DNA of 64,000 bases. Source: Paraburkholderia bryophila (GTDB lineage: Bacteria > Pseudomonadota > Gammaproteobacteria > Burkholderiales > Burkholderiaceae). Both the position numbers and the translations under genes were made by a program. The notes beneath the pieces were generated by a model that was not told the DNA's origin, ran no database searches, and worked only from the letters and a program-made list of their open reading frames with translations. Of the stretch, positions 1 to 7,656 are shown in pieces. The stretch covers positions 62,001 through 126,000 of the forward strand of contig NZ_JACCAS010000001.1 in assembly GCF_013409255.1 (NCBI RefSeq), written 5' to 3'. The stretch's first letter is position 1. Every line of letters begins with the position of its first letter.

Positions 1-2
1 CC

Positions 3-1661
3 GAGAGCACGGTGATCAACCTGATCAACCTGCTCGTCAAGCGCGGCGTGCTGACGCAGCAGAACGCCAACGACCTGATTCGCGAAGCACGCGCGGAAAC
101 GGCGCAGGCCAAGGCGGCATCCGGGCGCCCGGTGGCGGCGGGCGCGGCAGGCTTCGCAGGGGCCGCGGTCGTCAATGCGCCGACGCAACCGGGCGACGTC
201 GCGGTGCCGTACGTGCCGCAGGTCGTGCGCGATCAGATTCGCGATCAGGTGAAGCAGGAAGTGGTCGCGCAAGCGAAGGCGGAGAACTGGGCGCAACCCA
301 ACACGTTCCCCGACTGGGTGTCGCGCATCAAGCTGGACGGCGATCTGCGCGTGCGTGACGAATTCCACTTCTATGGCAGCCGCAACGCCAACAACGTGAC
401 GAACTTCGCGGCGATCAATCAGGGCGGCGGCTTCGATATCAACGGCAACACCAACACCACGCAATTGCCGACGCAGAACACCACGCAGAACCGCAACAAC
501 CTCGAACGCTATCGCGCGCGTCTCGGCGTGACCGCGCTGCTGTCGGACGAATTCAGCGCCGGCATCCAGCTCGCGAGCGGCAACGACAACGGTCCCGTGT
601 CGACCACCGCCACCGCGGGCGGCGGCTTCGCGAAGAAGAATATCTGGCTGAACAAGGCGTTTTTCCGCTATCAGCCGAACTCGTGGCTGAACGTCGTGGC
701 GGGTCGCTTCGACAATCCGTTCTTCACGTCGGACCTGCTGTTCTCCAATGACCTCGAAATGGACGGTCTGGCCGCGAGCTTTCGTCACGCATTGCCGATC
801 AATCCGGACGTGACGCTGTTCGGCACCTTCGGCGTGTTCCCGATTCAGTACACGTCGGAGAACTTCCCGTCGAACAGCACCAGCAAAGTGGGCAGCGACA
901 CCAAGTGGATGTTCGGCGCGCAGGTCGGCGCGGAATGGAAGATCAACCAGCAGAACCGCTTGAAGGGCGCGCTGGCCTACTACGACTACCAGAACATGCG
1001 CGGCACGCTGTCGTCGCCTTGCGCGCTGTACCTCGGCGCGACGAACTGCAGCACCGACAACGAAGCGCCCGCGTTCCTGCAGGGCGGCAACACGCTGGTG
1101 GCGTTGCGCAACATCGTGCAGAACCCGAATCTCGCGCCGGGCATGACGCCCGAGCCGCAACTCTTCGGGCTCGCGTACAACTACCGGCTGCTCGACATCA
1201 AGGCGCAATGGGACACGGTCTTGGCCGATCGCGTCAAGGTGAGACTGGACGGCGAGTTCGTCCGCAATCTGGCCTACAACACCAACAAGGCGTTCGGCGC
1301 GGCGTCGTTGCCGGTCAACAACTACGAGGCGACCACGGTCAACGCGAGCCAGTCCGACTATCGCAGCGGCCCGAACGGCTACCTCGCGAAAGTGACGTTC
1401 GGTGAGCCGGAGCCGAGCACCAAAGGTCAGTGGAATTTCTCGGTCGCCTACAAGTATCTGCAGCCGGACGCCACGCTCGACGCATTCAACGATCCGGACT
1501 TCCATCTGGGCGGCACCAATGCGCGCGGCTACATTCTCGGCGCGTCGTATGCGGTGGCGCGCGATACCTGGCTGTCGGCACGCTATCTCAGCGCGAAGGA
1601 AGTCTACGGGCCGCCGGTCTCGATCGACGTGCTGCAGATCGAGCTCAACGCGCGCTTCTGA
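3..1661 (+). CDS. Putative porin, 5'-truncated by window edge
   Basis: The frame is open to the left edge, so the true start lies upstream; the first internal start is a GTG at 12. An N-terminal stretch rich in Ala, Gln and charged residues (about 1-95), probably helical, precedes a motif around residue 105 (WVSRIKLDGDLRVRDEF). Alternating beta-strand sequence follows and the protein ends in Phe (QIELNARF), as outer-membrane barrels do. This layout matches the putative porin family (Porin_5 type). The role would be an outer-membrane channel, but the substrate is unknown. It is followed after 11 nt by an exported coiled-coil protein and leads a run of envelope genes on the same strand, so it is probably part of that operon. 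Confidence 0.8.
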   Translation, partial: ESTVINLINLLVKRGVLTQQNANDLIREARAETAQAKAASGRPVAAGAAGFAGAAVVNAPTQPGDVAVPYVPQVVRDQIRDQVKQEVVAQAKAENWAQPNTFPDWVSRIKLDGDLRVRDEFHFYGSRNANNVTNFAAINQGGGFDINGNTNTTQLPTQNTTQNRNNLERYRARLGVTALLSDEFSAGIQLASGNDNGPVSTTATAGGGFAKKNIWLNKAFFRYQPNSWLNVVAGRFDNPFFTSDLLFSNDLEMDGLAASFRHALPINPDVTLFGTFGVFPIQYTSENFPSNSTSKVGSDTKWMFGAQVGAEWKINQQNRLKGALAYYDYQNMRGTLSSPCALYLGATNCSTDNEAPAFLQGGNTLVALRNIVQNPNLAPGMTPEPQLFGLAYNYRLLDIKAQWDTVLADRVKVRLDGEFVRNLAYNTNKAFGAASLPVNNYEATTVNASQSDYRSGPNGYLAKVTFGEPEPSTKGQWNFSVAYKYLQPDATLDAFNDPDFHLGGTNARGYILGASYAVARDTWLSARYLSAKEVYGPPVSIDVLQIELNARF

Positions 1662-1672
1662 CGGGAGTCGGG

Positions 1673-2359
1673 ATGAAAACAGTTCGTTATGGCCTGATTG
1701 CCGCGGCGCTTGCCGGCGCTTTCATGTTCGTCGGTGCGAGTGCCAACGCGCAGAGCATCGAAGACAAGTTGCGCACGCAATTACGTTCCACGGTGCAAAC
1801 GCTGCGGCAGCTTCAGGACAATCAGGCGCAGCTTCAGGCCGACAAAACCGCCGCCGAGCAGCAACGCGATGCGGCGCAGGCGCAGTTGAAGGACGCGCAG
1901 GCGCAGCTCGCGGCCGCGAGCGGGAAGTCGAGCGGCGAGGCGGCGGCCGAGCGGGCGTTGTCGGTGGAGAAGAGCAGTCATGCGCAGGACGCCCAGCAGC
2001 TCGCGAAGTACAAGTCGTCTTATGAGGAACTGCTGACGGTCTCGCGAGCGCGCGACGCGCAACGCGCGCAATTGCAGAACGACGCGAAGCTGCGCGATAC
2101 GCGCTTGCAGATGTGTCAGGCAAAGAACGCGGATCTGTATCGCGTGGGGCATGAAATTCTGGACGCTTATGAGCATGTCGGTTTCGGCTCGTTCTTCGCG
2201 TCGCGTCAGCCGTTCGCACAAGGCTCGCGCGTGAAATACGACGAGATCGAGCAGCGTTACGGCGACGCGCTTTACAGCGCTCAATACGATCCGGCGGCGC
2301 GGTCGGTAGCGGCATCTGCATCTCAGGATGCGGCTTCCGGGCCTGCCGCCGCGCCGTGA
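1673..2359 (+). CDS. Exported coiled-coil protein of unknown function
   Basis: A 228-residue protein. The start ATG at 1673 follows the porin stop by 11 nt and is preceded by a GGAGT/GGG-like ribosome site. Residues 1-26 form a clear Sec signal peptide ending in a SANA-QS type site. Residues about 28-150 are a long Gln/Ala/Lys-rich heptad-like coiled coil, followed by a short conserved-looking region with a single Cys (RLQMCQAKNADLY), a globular patch around FGSFFASRQPFAQG, and a disordered Ala/Ser tail. It probably acts in the periplasm as a scaffold or spacer for the neighbouring porin or TonB-like proteins. That is inferred from location only; I do not recognise a named family. Confidence 0.75.
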   Translation: MKTVRYGLIAAALAGAFMFVGASANAQSIEDKLRTQLRSTVQTLRQLQDNQAQLQADKTAAEQQRDAAQAQLKDAQAQLAAASGKSSGEAAAERALSVEKSSHAQDAQQLAKYKSSYEELLTVSRARDAQRAQLQNDAKLRDTRLQMCQAKNADLYRVGHEILDAYEHVGFGSFFASRQPFAQGSRVKYDEIEQRYGDALYSAQYDPAARSVAASASQDAASGPAAAP

Positions 2360-2435
2360 CACAGGCAGCGCGAGAACACAAAAAACACTGCCCGGAACGG
2401 GCCGTTAGCAACCCAATCGACGTAGGAGCATCGAC

Positions 2436-3068
2436 ATGAGCGACAAACAGACCAAGGCCGTGGCCGAGCAATTTCCCGGTGGCGAATTGATCGAAGCGGT
2501 GAGCATCGATCGACTGGCGGAGATCCTGAAAGCGGCCGGCTATCGCGTGACCGTGGCCGAACAGAACGGCGCGCTGCAACTGATGAGCGCGAGCCAGGGC
2601 GTCGGCTTCTCGGTGCGTTTCGGCAACGCGGTGCAGGACGCTGCTGCGGCGACCGATCCGGCCGCCGTCCGCTATCTGGATTACACCCATAGCTGCGTGC
2701 TGCAGGTGCAAGGTGAACTGCCGATGGAACTGGTGGCGAGCTGGAACCGCACCAAGCGTTTCGCGCGTCTCGCCGATCACGGGCCGTTTCTGGCGCTGGA
2801 GATGGACGTGATCGTCGCGGGTGGCGTGACCGAGCGCTATCTGCGCTCGACGATCGAACTCTGGGACCGTCTGATTCAGGAGTTCCTGTTGCATCTGCGT
2901 AACCGTCCGGTGTTGGCGGAACAGCAGACGGATTCGCGGACGACGGCAACCGTGGCTTCTGCTCCCGCGTCCGCAGCTACGGCTCCCGCTCCCGCTGCAT
3001 TCGTCAGCGAGGGGACGGACTCGGCAGTGCGTGAAAACGGCACGCGTGAGAGAGCGCTCGCGCAATGA
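2436..3068 (+). CDS. YbjN domain-containing protein
   Basis: A 210-residue protein with no signal peptide. The ATG at 2436 has a GTAGGAG ribosome site nine bases upstream. Residues 15-160 fit the YbjN family: an N-terminal helix (IDRLAEILKAAGYRVTV), a beta-sheet segment with a VRFGNAV core, and the typical WNRTKRFAR motif followed by an acidic helix. YbjN proteins are sensory or chaperone-like bacterial proteins of unclear biochemistry, related in fold to type III secretion chaperones. The last 50 residues are Ala/Thr/Pro-rich and look disordered. The stop overlaps the next start by four bases (ATGA), implying translational coupling with the TonB-CTD-like protein. Confidence 0.75.
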   Translation: MSDKQTKAVAEQFPGGELIEAVSIDRLAEILKAAGYRVTVAEQNGALQLMSASQGVGFSVRFGNAVQDAAAATDPAAVRYLDYTHSCVLQVQGELPMELVASWNRTKRFARLADHGPFLALEMDVIVAGGVTERYLRSTIELWDRLIQEFLLHLRNRPVLAEQQTDSRTTATVASAPASAATAPAPAAFVSEGTDSAVRENGTRERALAQ

Positions 3069-3511
3069 ACATCGCGGGTCGCATGAAGGCGTTCGGCGTG
3101 GCGCTGCTGTCGGTTCTCGGCGGCAGCCTGCGCGTGAAACCCGATGCGGTGGCGCTCGGCGACGCGCCGGCCGCGTGGGTGCATTACGCGGAACTGGTCG
3201 CGCGGCGGCTGCACGCCGCACTCGACGGCGCGGACGGCGCTGCCTGCCGGCTTCGTGCTTCTCTCGAACAACGTGCAAGCGCGGCGGCGGACAACGAGCC
3301 GCTGGTCTTGCGACTGAAGACCTGGCTCGACGCGCGTGGGCGCATCGAACGGATCGAATGCGCGCCGCATTGCCTGCCTGAAATCGAAGCCGATCTTCAT
3401 CGGGTAGTGGTCGGCAAGGGCATAGGTAAAGCACCGCCGCGCGACATGATTCAGCCGATCGTCGTGCAGTTGGGCGGCCATGCAGCAATGAACCGGTCGG
3501 CCGAATCGTAG
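3065..3511 (+). CDS. TonB C-terminal-domain-like protein, copy 1
   Basis: A 148-residue protein, start-coupled to the YbjN gene. The N-terminal 25 residues are weakly hydrophobic and could be a poor signal or anchor. The rest contains a helical segment (WVHYAELVARRLHAAL), then a pattern resembling the TonB C-terminal fold: a strand with LRLKTWLDARGRIERI, a helix, and a closing APPRDMIQPIVVQL strand. The protein at 6920-7402 shares this arrangement residue for residue in several places (W-x-x-Y-A, LE-R, DA-G, APP-DM-QP-x-V-x-L), so the two are paralogues. TonB C-terminal domains contact outer-membrane partners; here the transmembrane and proline-rich parts are missing. The function is inferred, not shown. 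Confidence 0.65.
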   Translation: MNIAGRMKAFGVALLSVLGGSLRVKPDAVALGDAPAAWVHYAELVARRLHAALDGADGAACRLRASLEQRASAAADNEPLVLRLKTWLDARGRIERIECAPHCLPEIEADLHRVVVGKGIGKAPPRDMIQPIVVQLGGHAAMNRSAES

Positions 3512-3599
3512 GTCGCGATTCTGGCCGCCGTGCAGAGGGCACGTCCCAACCGAGGCGCGTGCCGGTGATGACAGCATTCAGGTAACCGCAGGAGTCGTG

Positions 3600-4475
3600 G
3601 TGAAGAAATTCGTACTGGCAGGATGGCTTGTGTCGATGATGCCGCTCGTCGCGATGGCGCAAAGCGATGTGATCGCCAACGCGCCTCAGGCGTCGGTCAC
3701 GCAGGCCGATATCGAAAGGCTGCTGAAGTCGCTCAATCCCGACGGACGCACGCGGCTCGCGGCGGACCCCGGCGCGATGGATCAACTCGTGCGCTCGACG
3801 CTGGCGCAGAAAGCGGTGCTCGCCGAAGCCAAGGCGAAGGGCTGGGACAAGCAGCCGCAAGTGCGCACGGCGCTGGAGCAGGCCCAGCGCGATGTGGTGG
3901 TTCGCAGCTATCTCGCTTCGGTGAATGCACCGCCGGCGGATTATCCGTCCGACGCGGAAATCCAGTCGGCGTACGACCAGAATCAGTCGGCGTTCACCGC
4001 GCCGCGCGCACTGCATCTCGCGCAGATTTATCTTGAAGCACCGGCTAATTCGGACGCGGCGACGCTCGAGAAAATCCGCAAGCAGGCGGCCGATCTCGCC
4101 GGCCGCGCGCGTGGTGGAGACTTTGCCGCGCTCGCCAAGGCGAATTCGCAGGACAAGACCAGCGCGGCGAACGGCGGCGACATGGGGGTCGTGCCCGAGA
4201 CGATGCTGTTGCCCGCCATCCGTCAGGCCGCCGACGCGCTCAAACCCGGTCAGGTGTCCGCGCCGGTTCAGACGCCGAGCGGTTTTCACGTCGTCAAACT
4301 GATCGACGTGAAGGGCGCGACGCTGCGTCCGCTCGCCGACGTCAAGGAACAGATTCGCACGACGTTGCGCGCGCAACGTTTGCAGCAGAACGTTCAGGCC
4401 TATGTCGCGAAGCTGGCCGGCAATACGCCGATCAACGAGGACGCGTTGAAAAAGGCGTTGGCCGCGGCGCAGTGA
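3600..4475 (+). CDS. Periplasmic parvulin-type peptidyl-prolyl isomerase (SurA/PpiC-like)
   Basis: A 291-residue protein. Two GTG codons lie in tandem at 3597 and 3600; the second gives MKKFVLAGW and better spacing from the GCAGGAG site, so it was chosen. A signal peptide (1-21, cleaving near AMA-QS) is followed by a SurA-type helical N-domain and a parvulin rotamase domain at about 125-235: APRALHLAQIYL, then the GGDMGVVP and HVVKLIDV motifs. A final helix follows. It would assist folding of outer-membrane or secreted proteins in the periplasm. Its position between TonB-CTD-like genes and next to an HtrA-type protease suggests a dedicated folding and quality-control pair for the porin or another client of this locus. 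Confidence 0.85.
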   Translation: MKKFVLAGWLVSMMPLVAMAQSDVIANAPQASVTQADIERLLKSLNPDGRTRLAADPGAMDQLVRSTLAQKAVLAEAKAKGWDKQPQVRTALEQAQRDVVVRSYLASVNAPPADYPSDAEIQSAYDQNQSAFTAPRALHLAQIYLEAPANSDAATLEKIRKQAADLAGRARGGDFAALAKANSQDKTSAANGGDMGVVPETMLLPAIRQAADALKPGQVSAPVQTPSGFHVVKLIDVKGATLRPLADVKEQIRTTLRAQRLQQNVQAYVAKLAGNTPINEDALKKALAAAQ

Positions 4476-4587
4476 TCGACGCGGCCGGCAGGTCCGGTTT
4501 GTGTTGAAGCGGACTTCGCGCGGGTATCTCGCGCGAAGTGGCGTAGCGGTGCGCGAACGCGCGAAGTGTCGCCGACAGGAGAGAGCA

Positions 4588-4971
4588 ATGAATCTGCGTC
4601 GATTGATCGTTGTGGTGCTCGTTGCGTCGGCATCGGTATTGGTATTGGCCGGCGCGGTCCATGCGCAAGGCGGCGCGACGCGTGCGAGTTCTTCCGGCGC
4701 GGCGGCGTCGGCGACGAAGCCGGTGTGCGTGGATGCTGAAGTGGACGGCCAGCGCGCACTGTCGTACGACTGCCTGAGCTCACAGCTGAAGCCGAAGCCG
4801 ACGGTGCAGGCCGGTGCGTCGCAGACGGCGGCGGAAGCCGCGGCTAACGCGCCGTCGAACCGGCTCGGCACGTTCAATCTGTCCACCGAACGTAACCGGT
4901 TCGGCACGAACTGGGGCAATTCGGTGACGCCGCAGCGTCCCGCCGCGCCGGTCGCGGTGCCGCCGAAATGA
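4588..4971 (+). CDS. Small exported protein of unknown function
   Basis: A 127-residue protein starting at the ATG at 4588 (AGGAGAG ribosome site eight bases upstream). It has a strong signal peptide with a hydrophobic Val/Leu core and a VHA-QG cleavage site near residue 28. The mature part carries two Cys (KPVCVDAEVDGQRALSYDCL) that could form a disulphide. It then has a Lys/Pro/Ala-rich linker, a FNLSTERNRFGTNWG motif and a proline-rich end. No known family is recognised. The stop overlaps a possible small downstream frame by ATGA. It lies inside the porin/PPIase/HtrA operon and probably encodes a periplasmic accessory. Confidence 0.65.
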   Translation: MNLRRLIVVVLVASASVLVLAGAVHAQGGATRASSSGAAASATKPVCVDAEVDGQRALSYDCLSSQLKPKPTVQAGASQTAAEAAANAPSNRLGTFNLSTERNRFGTNWGNSVTPQRPAAPVAVPPK

Positions 4972-5162
4972 TGCATGACCCCATGCGTGAATTCGGCGAG
5001 GACGACCGGCAGGACGACGCCTCGTCGAGTGAGGGCGCCGTGCGTGACGGTGTCGATGAGTCTGGCGGCGATGCGCTTTTCAGCAAAGTGGAGCGCAAGC
5101 GTCGCGGTGCAACGAGGCGATCACACAGGAGCGTCAAAGTGCTGTTGTGGGACGAGACGTAG
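4968..5162 (+). CDS. Possible small hydrophilic protein
   Basis: A 64-residue frame whose ATG overlaps the preceding stop (ATGATGCATGA context), which is its main support. The product is highly charged: acidic in the first half, Arg-rich in the second, with no signal peptide or recognisable domain. It fills part of an otherwise empty 277-base gap in a tightly packed operon. Without homologues it may equally be chance coding. Confidence 0.3.
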   Translation: MMHDPMREFGEDDRQDDASSSEGAVRDGVDESGGDALFSKVERKRRGATRRSHRSVKVLLWDET

Positions 5163-5248
5163 AGGTTAATGCCGCGTTCGGGCCGGGAGCGGCGGCGATG
5201 GTGGCAAACGGTCCGGAATAACGGAGCAACACAGCAGGGAGAATACGG

Positions 5249-5464
5249 ATGATGGCGTGGGACAAGATGGACGACGTGGTCGAAGTCGACGCGAAGGTGA
5301 CTGAATCGACTGCGCAGCGGATTTTGCGCAGCCGGGGCGGCTGGGTCGCGTGGGATGCGTTGCGCGACTGTCCTGACTGGCAGATGGGCACCATCGCGCT
5401 GGACGGCCGTTTCTCGATGGATGAATTGCGCGCGCTGATTCTCCTCGCGCGTCGATGTGGCTGA
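5249..5464 (+). CDS. Small hypothetical protein, operon member
   Basis: A 71-residue protein starting at tandem ATGs (5249/5252) after a GGGAGAATACGG site, with its stop only three bases before the HtrA-like gene. The composition looks like a real globular small protein: RGGWVAWDALRDCPDWQMGTIALDGRFSMDELRALI, with several Trp and alternating hydrophobic residues. It has no signal peptide, so it is probably cytoplasmic. No family was recognised. The tight spacing suggests translation coupled with the protease gene. Confidence 0.55.
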   Translation: MMAWDKMDDVVEVDAKVTESTAQRILRSRGGWVAWDALRDCPDWQMGTIALDGRFSMDELRALILLARRCG

Positions 5465-5467
5465 CGT

Positions 5468-6907
5468 ATGGGACCTGCGGTGAAGGGGCGGATGGCGCGG
5501 GGCGGGGTCGTGCGTATGGGTGTGGGCATGGGGACGGCCGTGCTGATGTTGATGTACGCGAGCACGGCGGTCTGGGCGGCCAACCCGAGCGCGGCGGATA
5601 ACAGCGCATCAACCAGCGCGTCGCTGACGGTGCCGAATTTCGCCGCGCTCGTCAAACGCTACGGTCAGGCGGTGGTCAATATCAGCGTCACGCGCGAAGT
5701 CACGCAGATGGGCATCCAACTGCCGCCCGGCATCGCGCCCGGCAATCCGCTGGCTCCGTTTCTCGCGCGGCGCGTGATCGGCAATCGCGAAGAGGTGAGT
5801 CTCGGCTCGGGATTTATCGTGAGTCCGGAAGGCGTGATTCTGACCAACCGGCACGTGGTCGGCGACGCGACGACCGTCGACGTGAAGCTGACCGACAAGC
5901 GCCAGTTCAAGGGCACGGTGATCGGCAGCGACGCGCTGTCGGACGTCGCGGTGATTCGCATCGACGCCCGCAATCTGCCGGCTGTCGTCACGGGAAATCC
6001 GGCCCGCACCGAGGTCGGCGATTGGGTGATGGCGATTGGCTCGCCATACGGATTCGCGAATACGGTGACGCAAGGTATCGTCAGCGCGAAGTCGCGCTCG
6101 CTGCCGGGCGAGAGCTATATCCCGTTCATTCAGACCGACGTGCCGATCAATCCGGGCAATTCGGGCGGCCCGTTGTTCGACCTGAACGGCCGCGTGATCG
6201 CGATCAATTCGATGATCTATTCGAAGACGGGCGGTTATCAGGGATTGTCGTTCGCGATTCCGATCGACGTGGCGCTCGACGTGAAGGAGCAACTGCTCAA
6301 GACCGGCAAGGTCACGCGCGGACGGCTCGGGGTCGCGTTGCAGGAAGTCAGCCAGGCGCTCGCGCGTTCGTTCGGGCTGGCGCAGCCGGATGGCGCGCTG
6401 ATCAGCATGGTGGAAGCCGGTGGACCCGGCGCGCAGGCGGGACTGCTCGCCGGCGACGTCGTGCTCGGCGTGGATGGCGACGCGGTGGCCGATCCCGTCG
6501 ATCTGCTCGGCACCATCGCGAAGATGAAGCCGGGGCAAAAGGCCGATCTACTCGTCTGGCGCGCGGGGGCCCGGACGCATATTCAGGCGGCGGTGGGCGC
6601 GCTCGACAGCGGTGTTGCCTCGAGCGGGAACCCCAAGGGGCCGGCGCGCATCGGCTTGAGCTTGCGGCCGTTGAACGGACCGGAGCAACAGCAGTTCGGC
6701 GTCGACCGTGGCTTGCTGGTCGAACAGGCGAGCGGTCAGGCGGCGCGTATCGGCCTGAAGCCGGGCGATATCGTGCTGTCGGTCAATGGCACGCCGGTCG
6801 CGACGATCGACGCGCTGATCGCCGAAATCGGCGCGGCGCACGGCACGGTCGCGCTGCTCGTGCAGCGCGGCGGTTCGCGACTGTACCTTCCCATGGATCC
6901 GGACTAG
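5468..6907 (+). CDS. HtrA/DegP-like S1C serine protease with two PDZ-like regions
   Basis: A 479-residue protein. Residues about 15-38 form an N-terminal signal or anchor (VLMLMYASTAVWA). A trypsin-like domain follows with the catalytic triad visible: His129 in LTNRHVVGDA, Asp159 in ALSDVAVI, Ser232 in INPGNSGGPLF. Two PDZ-like regions come after it (about 285-375 and 390-475), each with a GLLAGDVVLGVDG or GLKPGDIVLSVNG signature. HtrA proteins degrade or refold damaged periplasmic proteins. Placement beside the parvulin PPIase and porin points to quality control of envelope proteins. This is probably a locus-specific paralogue rather than the housekeeping DegP/MucD, but that is inference. 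Confidence 0.9.
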   Translation: MGPAVKGRMARGGVVRMGVGMGTAVLMLMYASTAVWAANPSAADNSASTSASLTVPNFAALVKRYGQAVVNISVTREVTQMGIQLPPGIAPGNPLAPFLARRVIGNREEVSLGSGFIVSPEGVILTNRHVVGDATTVDVKLTDKRQFKGTVIGSDALSDVAVIRIDARNLPAVVTGNPARTEVGDWVMAIGSPYGFANTVTQGIVSAKSRSLPGESYIPFIQTDVPINPGNSGGPLFDLNGRVIAINSMIYSKTGGYQGLSFAIPIDVALDVKEQLLKTGKVTRGRLGVALQEVSQALARSFGLAQPDGALISMVEAGGPGAQAGLLAGDVVLGVDGDAVADPVDLLGTIAKMKPGQKADLLVWRAGARTHIQAAVGALDSGVASSGNPKGPARIGLSLRPLNGPEQQQFGVDRGLLVEQASGQAARIGLKPGDIVLSVNGTPVATIDALIAEIGAAHGTVALLVQRGGSRLYLPMDPD

Positions 6908-6919
6908 CCGGGAATCGTC

Positions 6920-7402
6920 ATGAAGCGCAATAGCCGATGCAATACCCGCCGCACGCTGTCTCGATGGACGAGCACGGTCGCCGTCGCATGCACGCTGTTC
7001 TGCAGCGCACTGGCCGCGGCGCAGACGCTCGATGTGCCGCAGCCGTGGATCGATTATGCGCAGCGCGTGGGCCAGCAGTTCCAGGCATCGCTCGAAGCGA
7101 ACGACGACGCGGCCAACCAGTTCCATCAGTTTCTCGAAGACCGGGTGCTGAACGCGAAGGCCGATGCGCCGCCGCCCGCGCTGGTGGTCCGCGCATGGAT
7201 CGGCGCGGATGGGGCGGTCACGAAGGTGCAGTTCGATTCGCTCGGCGATCCGAAGGCCGATTCGACCTTGCAGCAATTGCTGACCGTACATCCGATTTCG
7301 GGGGCGCCGCCAGTGGATATGCGTCAGCCGTTGAGGGTGAGGTTGCGGCTTGCGGCGAATCCGGATTGGGGGGCAAGTGGGGCGCAGGCTGTCGCGCGGT
7401 AG
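6920..7402 (+). CDS. TonB C-terminal-domain-like protein, copy 2
   Basis: A 160-residue protein 12 bases after the HtrA-like gene. It has a strong signal peptide or anchor (about 18-36, SALAAAQ-TL). Its mature part aligns with the protein at 3065-3511: PWIDYAQRVGQQFQASL, a helical middle, LVVRAWIGADGAVTKVQF, and a final APPVDMRQPLRVRLRL strand. The G-x-V-x-x-V-x-F element and the PP-x-x-M-x-x-P-hydrophobic ending resemble TonB C-terminal domains. It lacks the TonB proline-rich spacer, so it cannot by itself span the periplasm. It may couple the porin or another outer-membrane partner to an ExbBD-type motor elsewhere, or be purely structural. Confidence 0.65.
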   Translation: MKRNSRCNTRRTLSRWTSTVAVACTLFCSALAAAQTLDVPQPWIDYAQRVGQQFQASLEANDDAANQFHQFLEDRVLNAKADAPPPALVVRAWIGADGAVTKVQFDSLGDPKADSTLQQLLTVHPISGAPPVDMRQPLRVRLRLAANPDWGASGAQAVAR

Positions 7403-7492
7403 AGGTGTTGTCGGTGCCGCTCGTGGACGAGATGTCGTACTCCCGTGAGTCGGCCAATATTTCCGGTTTTTGAGCAATTCAACGTTGCTGCC

Positions 7493-7516
7493 AATACTGT
7501 ATGAATGTACAGTATT
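7493..7516. promoter_or_regulatory. LexA (SOS) box, perfect 8-bp arms
   Basis: Core TACTGTATGAATGTACAGTA (7495-7514) fits CTGT-N8-ACAG exactly, and the arms extend to AATACTGT/ACAGTATT. A plausible -35 (TTGCTG, 7485-7490) and -10 (TACAGT, 7508-7513) with 17-base spacing overlap the box, so LexA bound here would block transcription to the right. The next gene start is at 7657. Confidence 0.75.
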
Positions 7517-7526
7517 GCGCGTAGAC

Positions 7527-7578
7527 CGTTCGCTTGTGCGAGCGGCTTTCTGATGCCGCCGAGTATTTGATCGGCGGC
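7527..7578 (+). other. Leader with two perfect hairpins
   Basis: Directly downstream of the LexA box are stem 1 (CCGTTCGC / GCGAGCGG, 7527-7533/7538-7545; one mismatch-free core of GC pairs) and stem 2 (GCCGCCGA / TCGGCGGC, 7555-7562/7571-7578) with an 8-base loop. They could structure the 5' leader of the RNA-ligase-like gene or belong to a short RNA. Neither has a U-tract. Confidence 0.35.
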
Positions 7579-7656
7579 TCGCTCAGCCGCTGCGTGCAAG
7601 CCCGCTCAATCAACGGAGATTTATCGTCATGCCGGCTTTACCGGGTCAGGACCACC

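Noticed and set aside
1722..4976. A 1084-codon open frame on the - strand
   Set aside because: It is antisense to six well-supported + strand genes and its product is Arg/Ala-rich without any domain; typical shadow of high-GC codon use.
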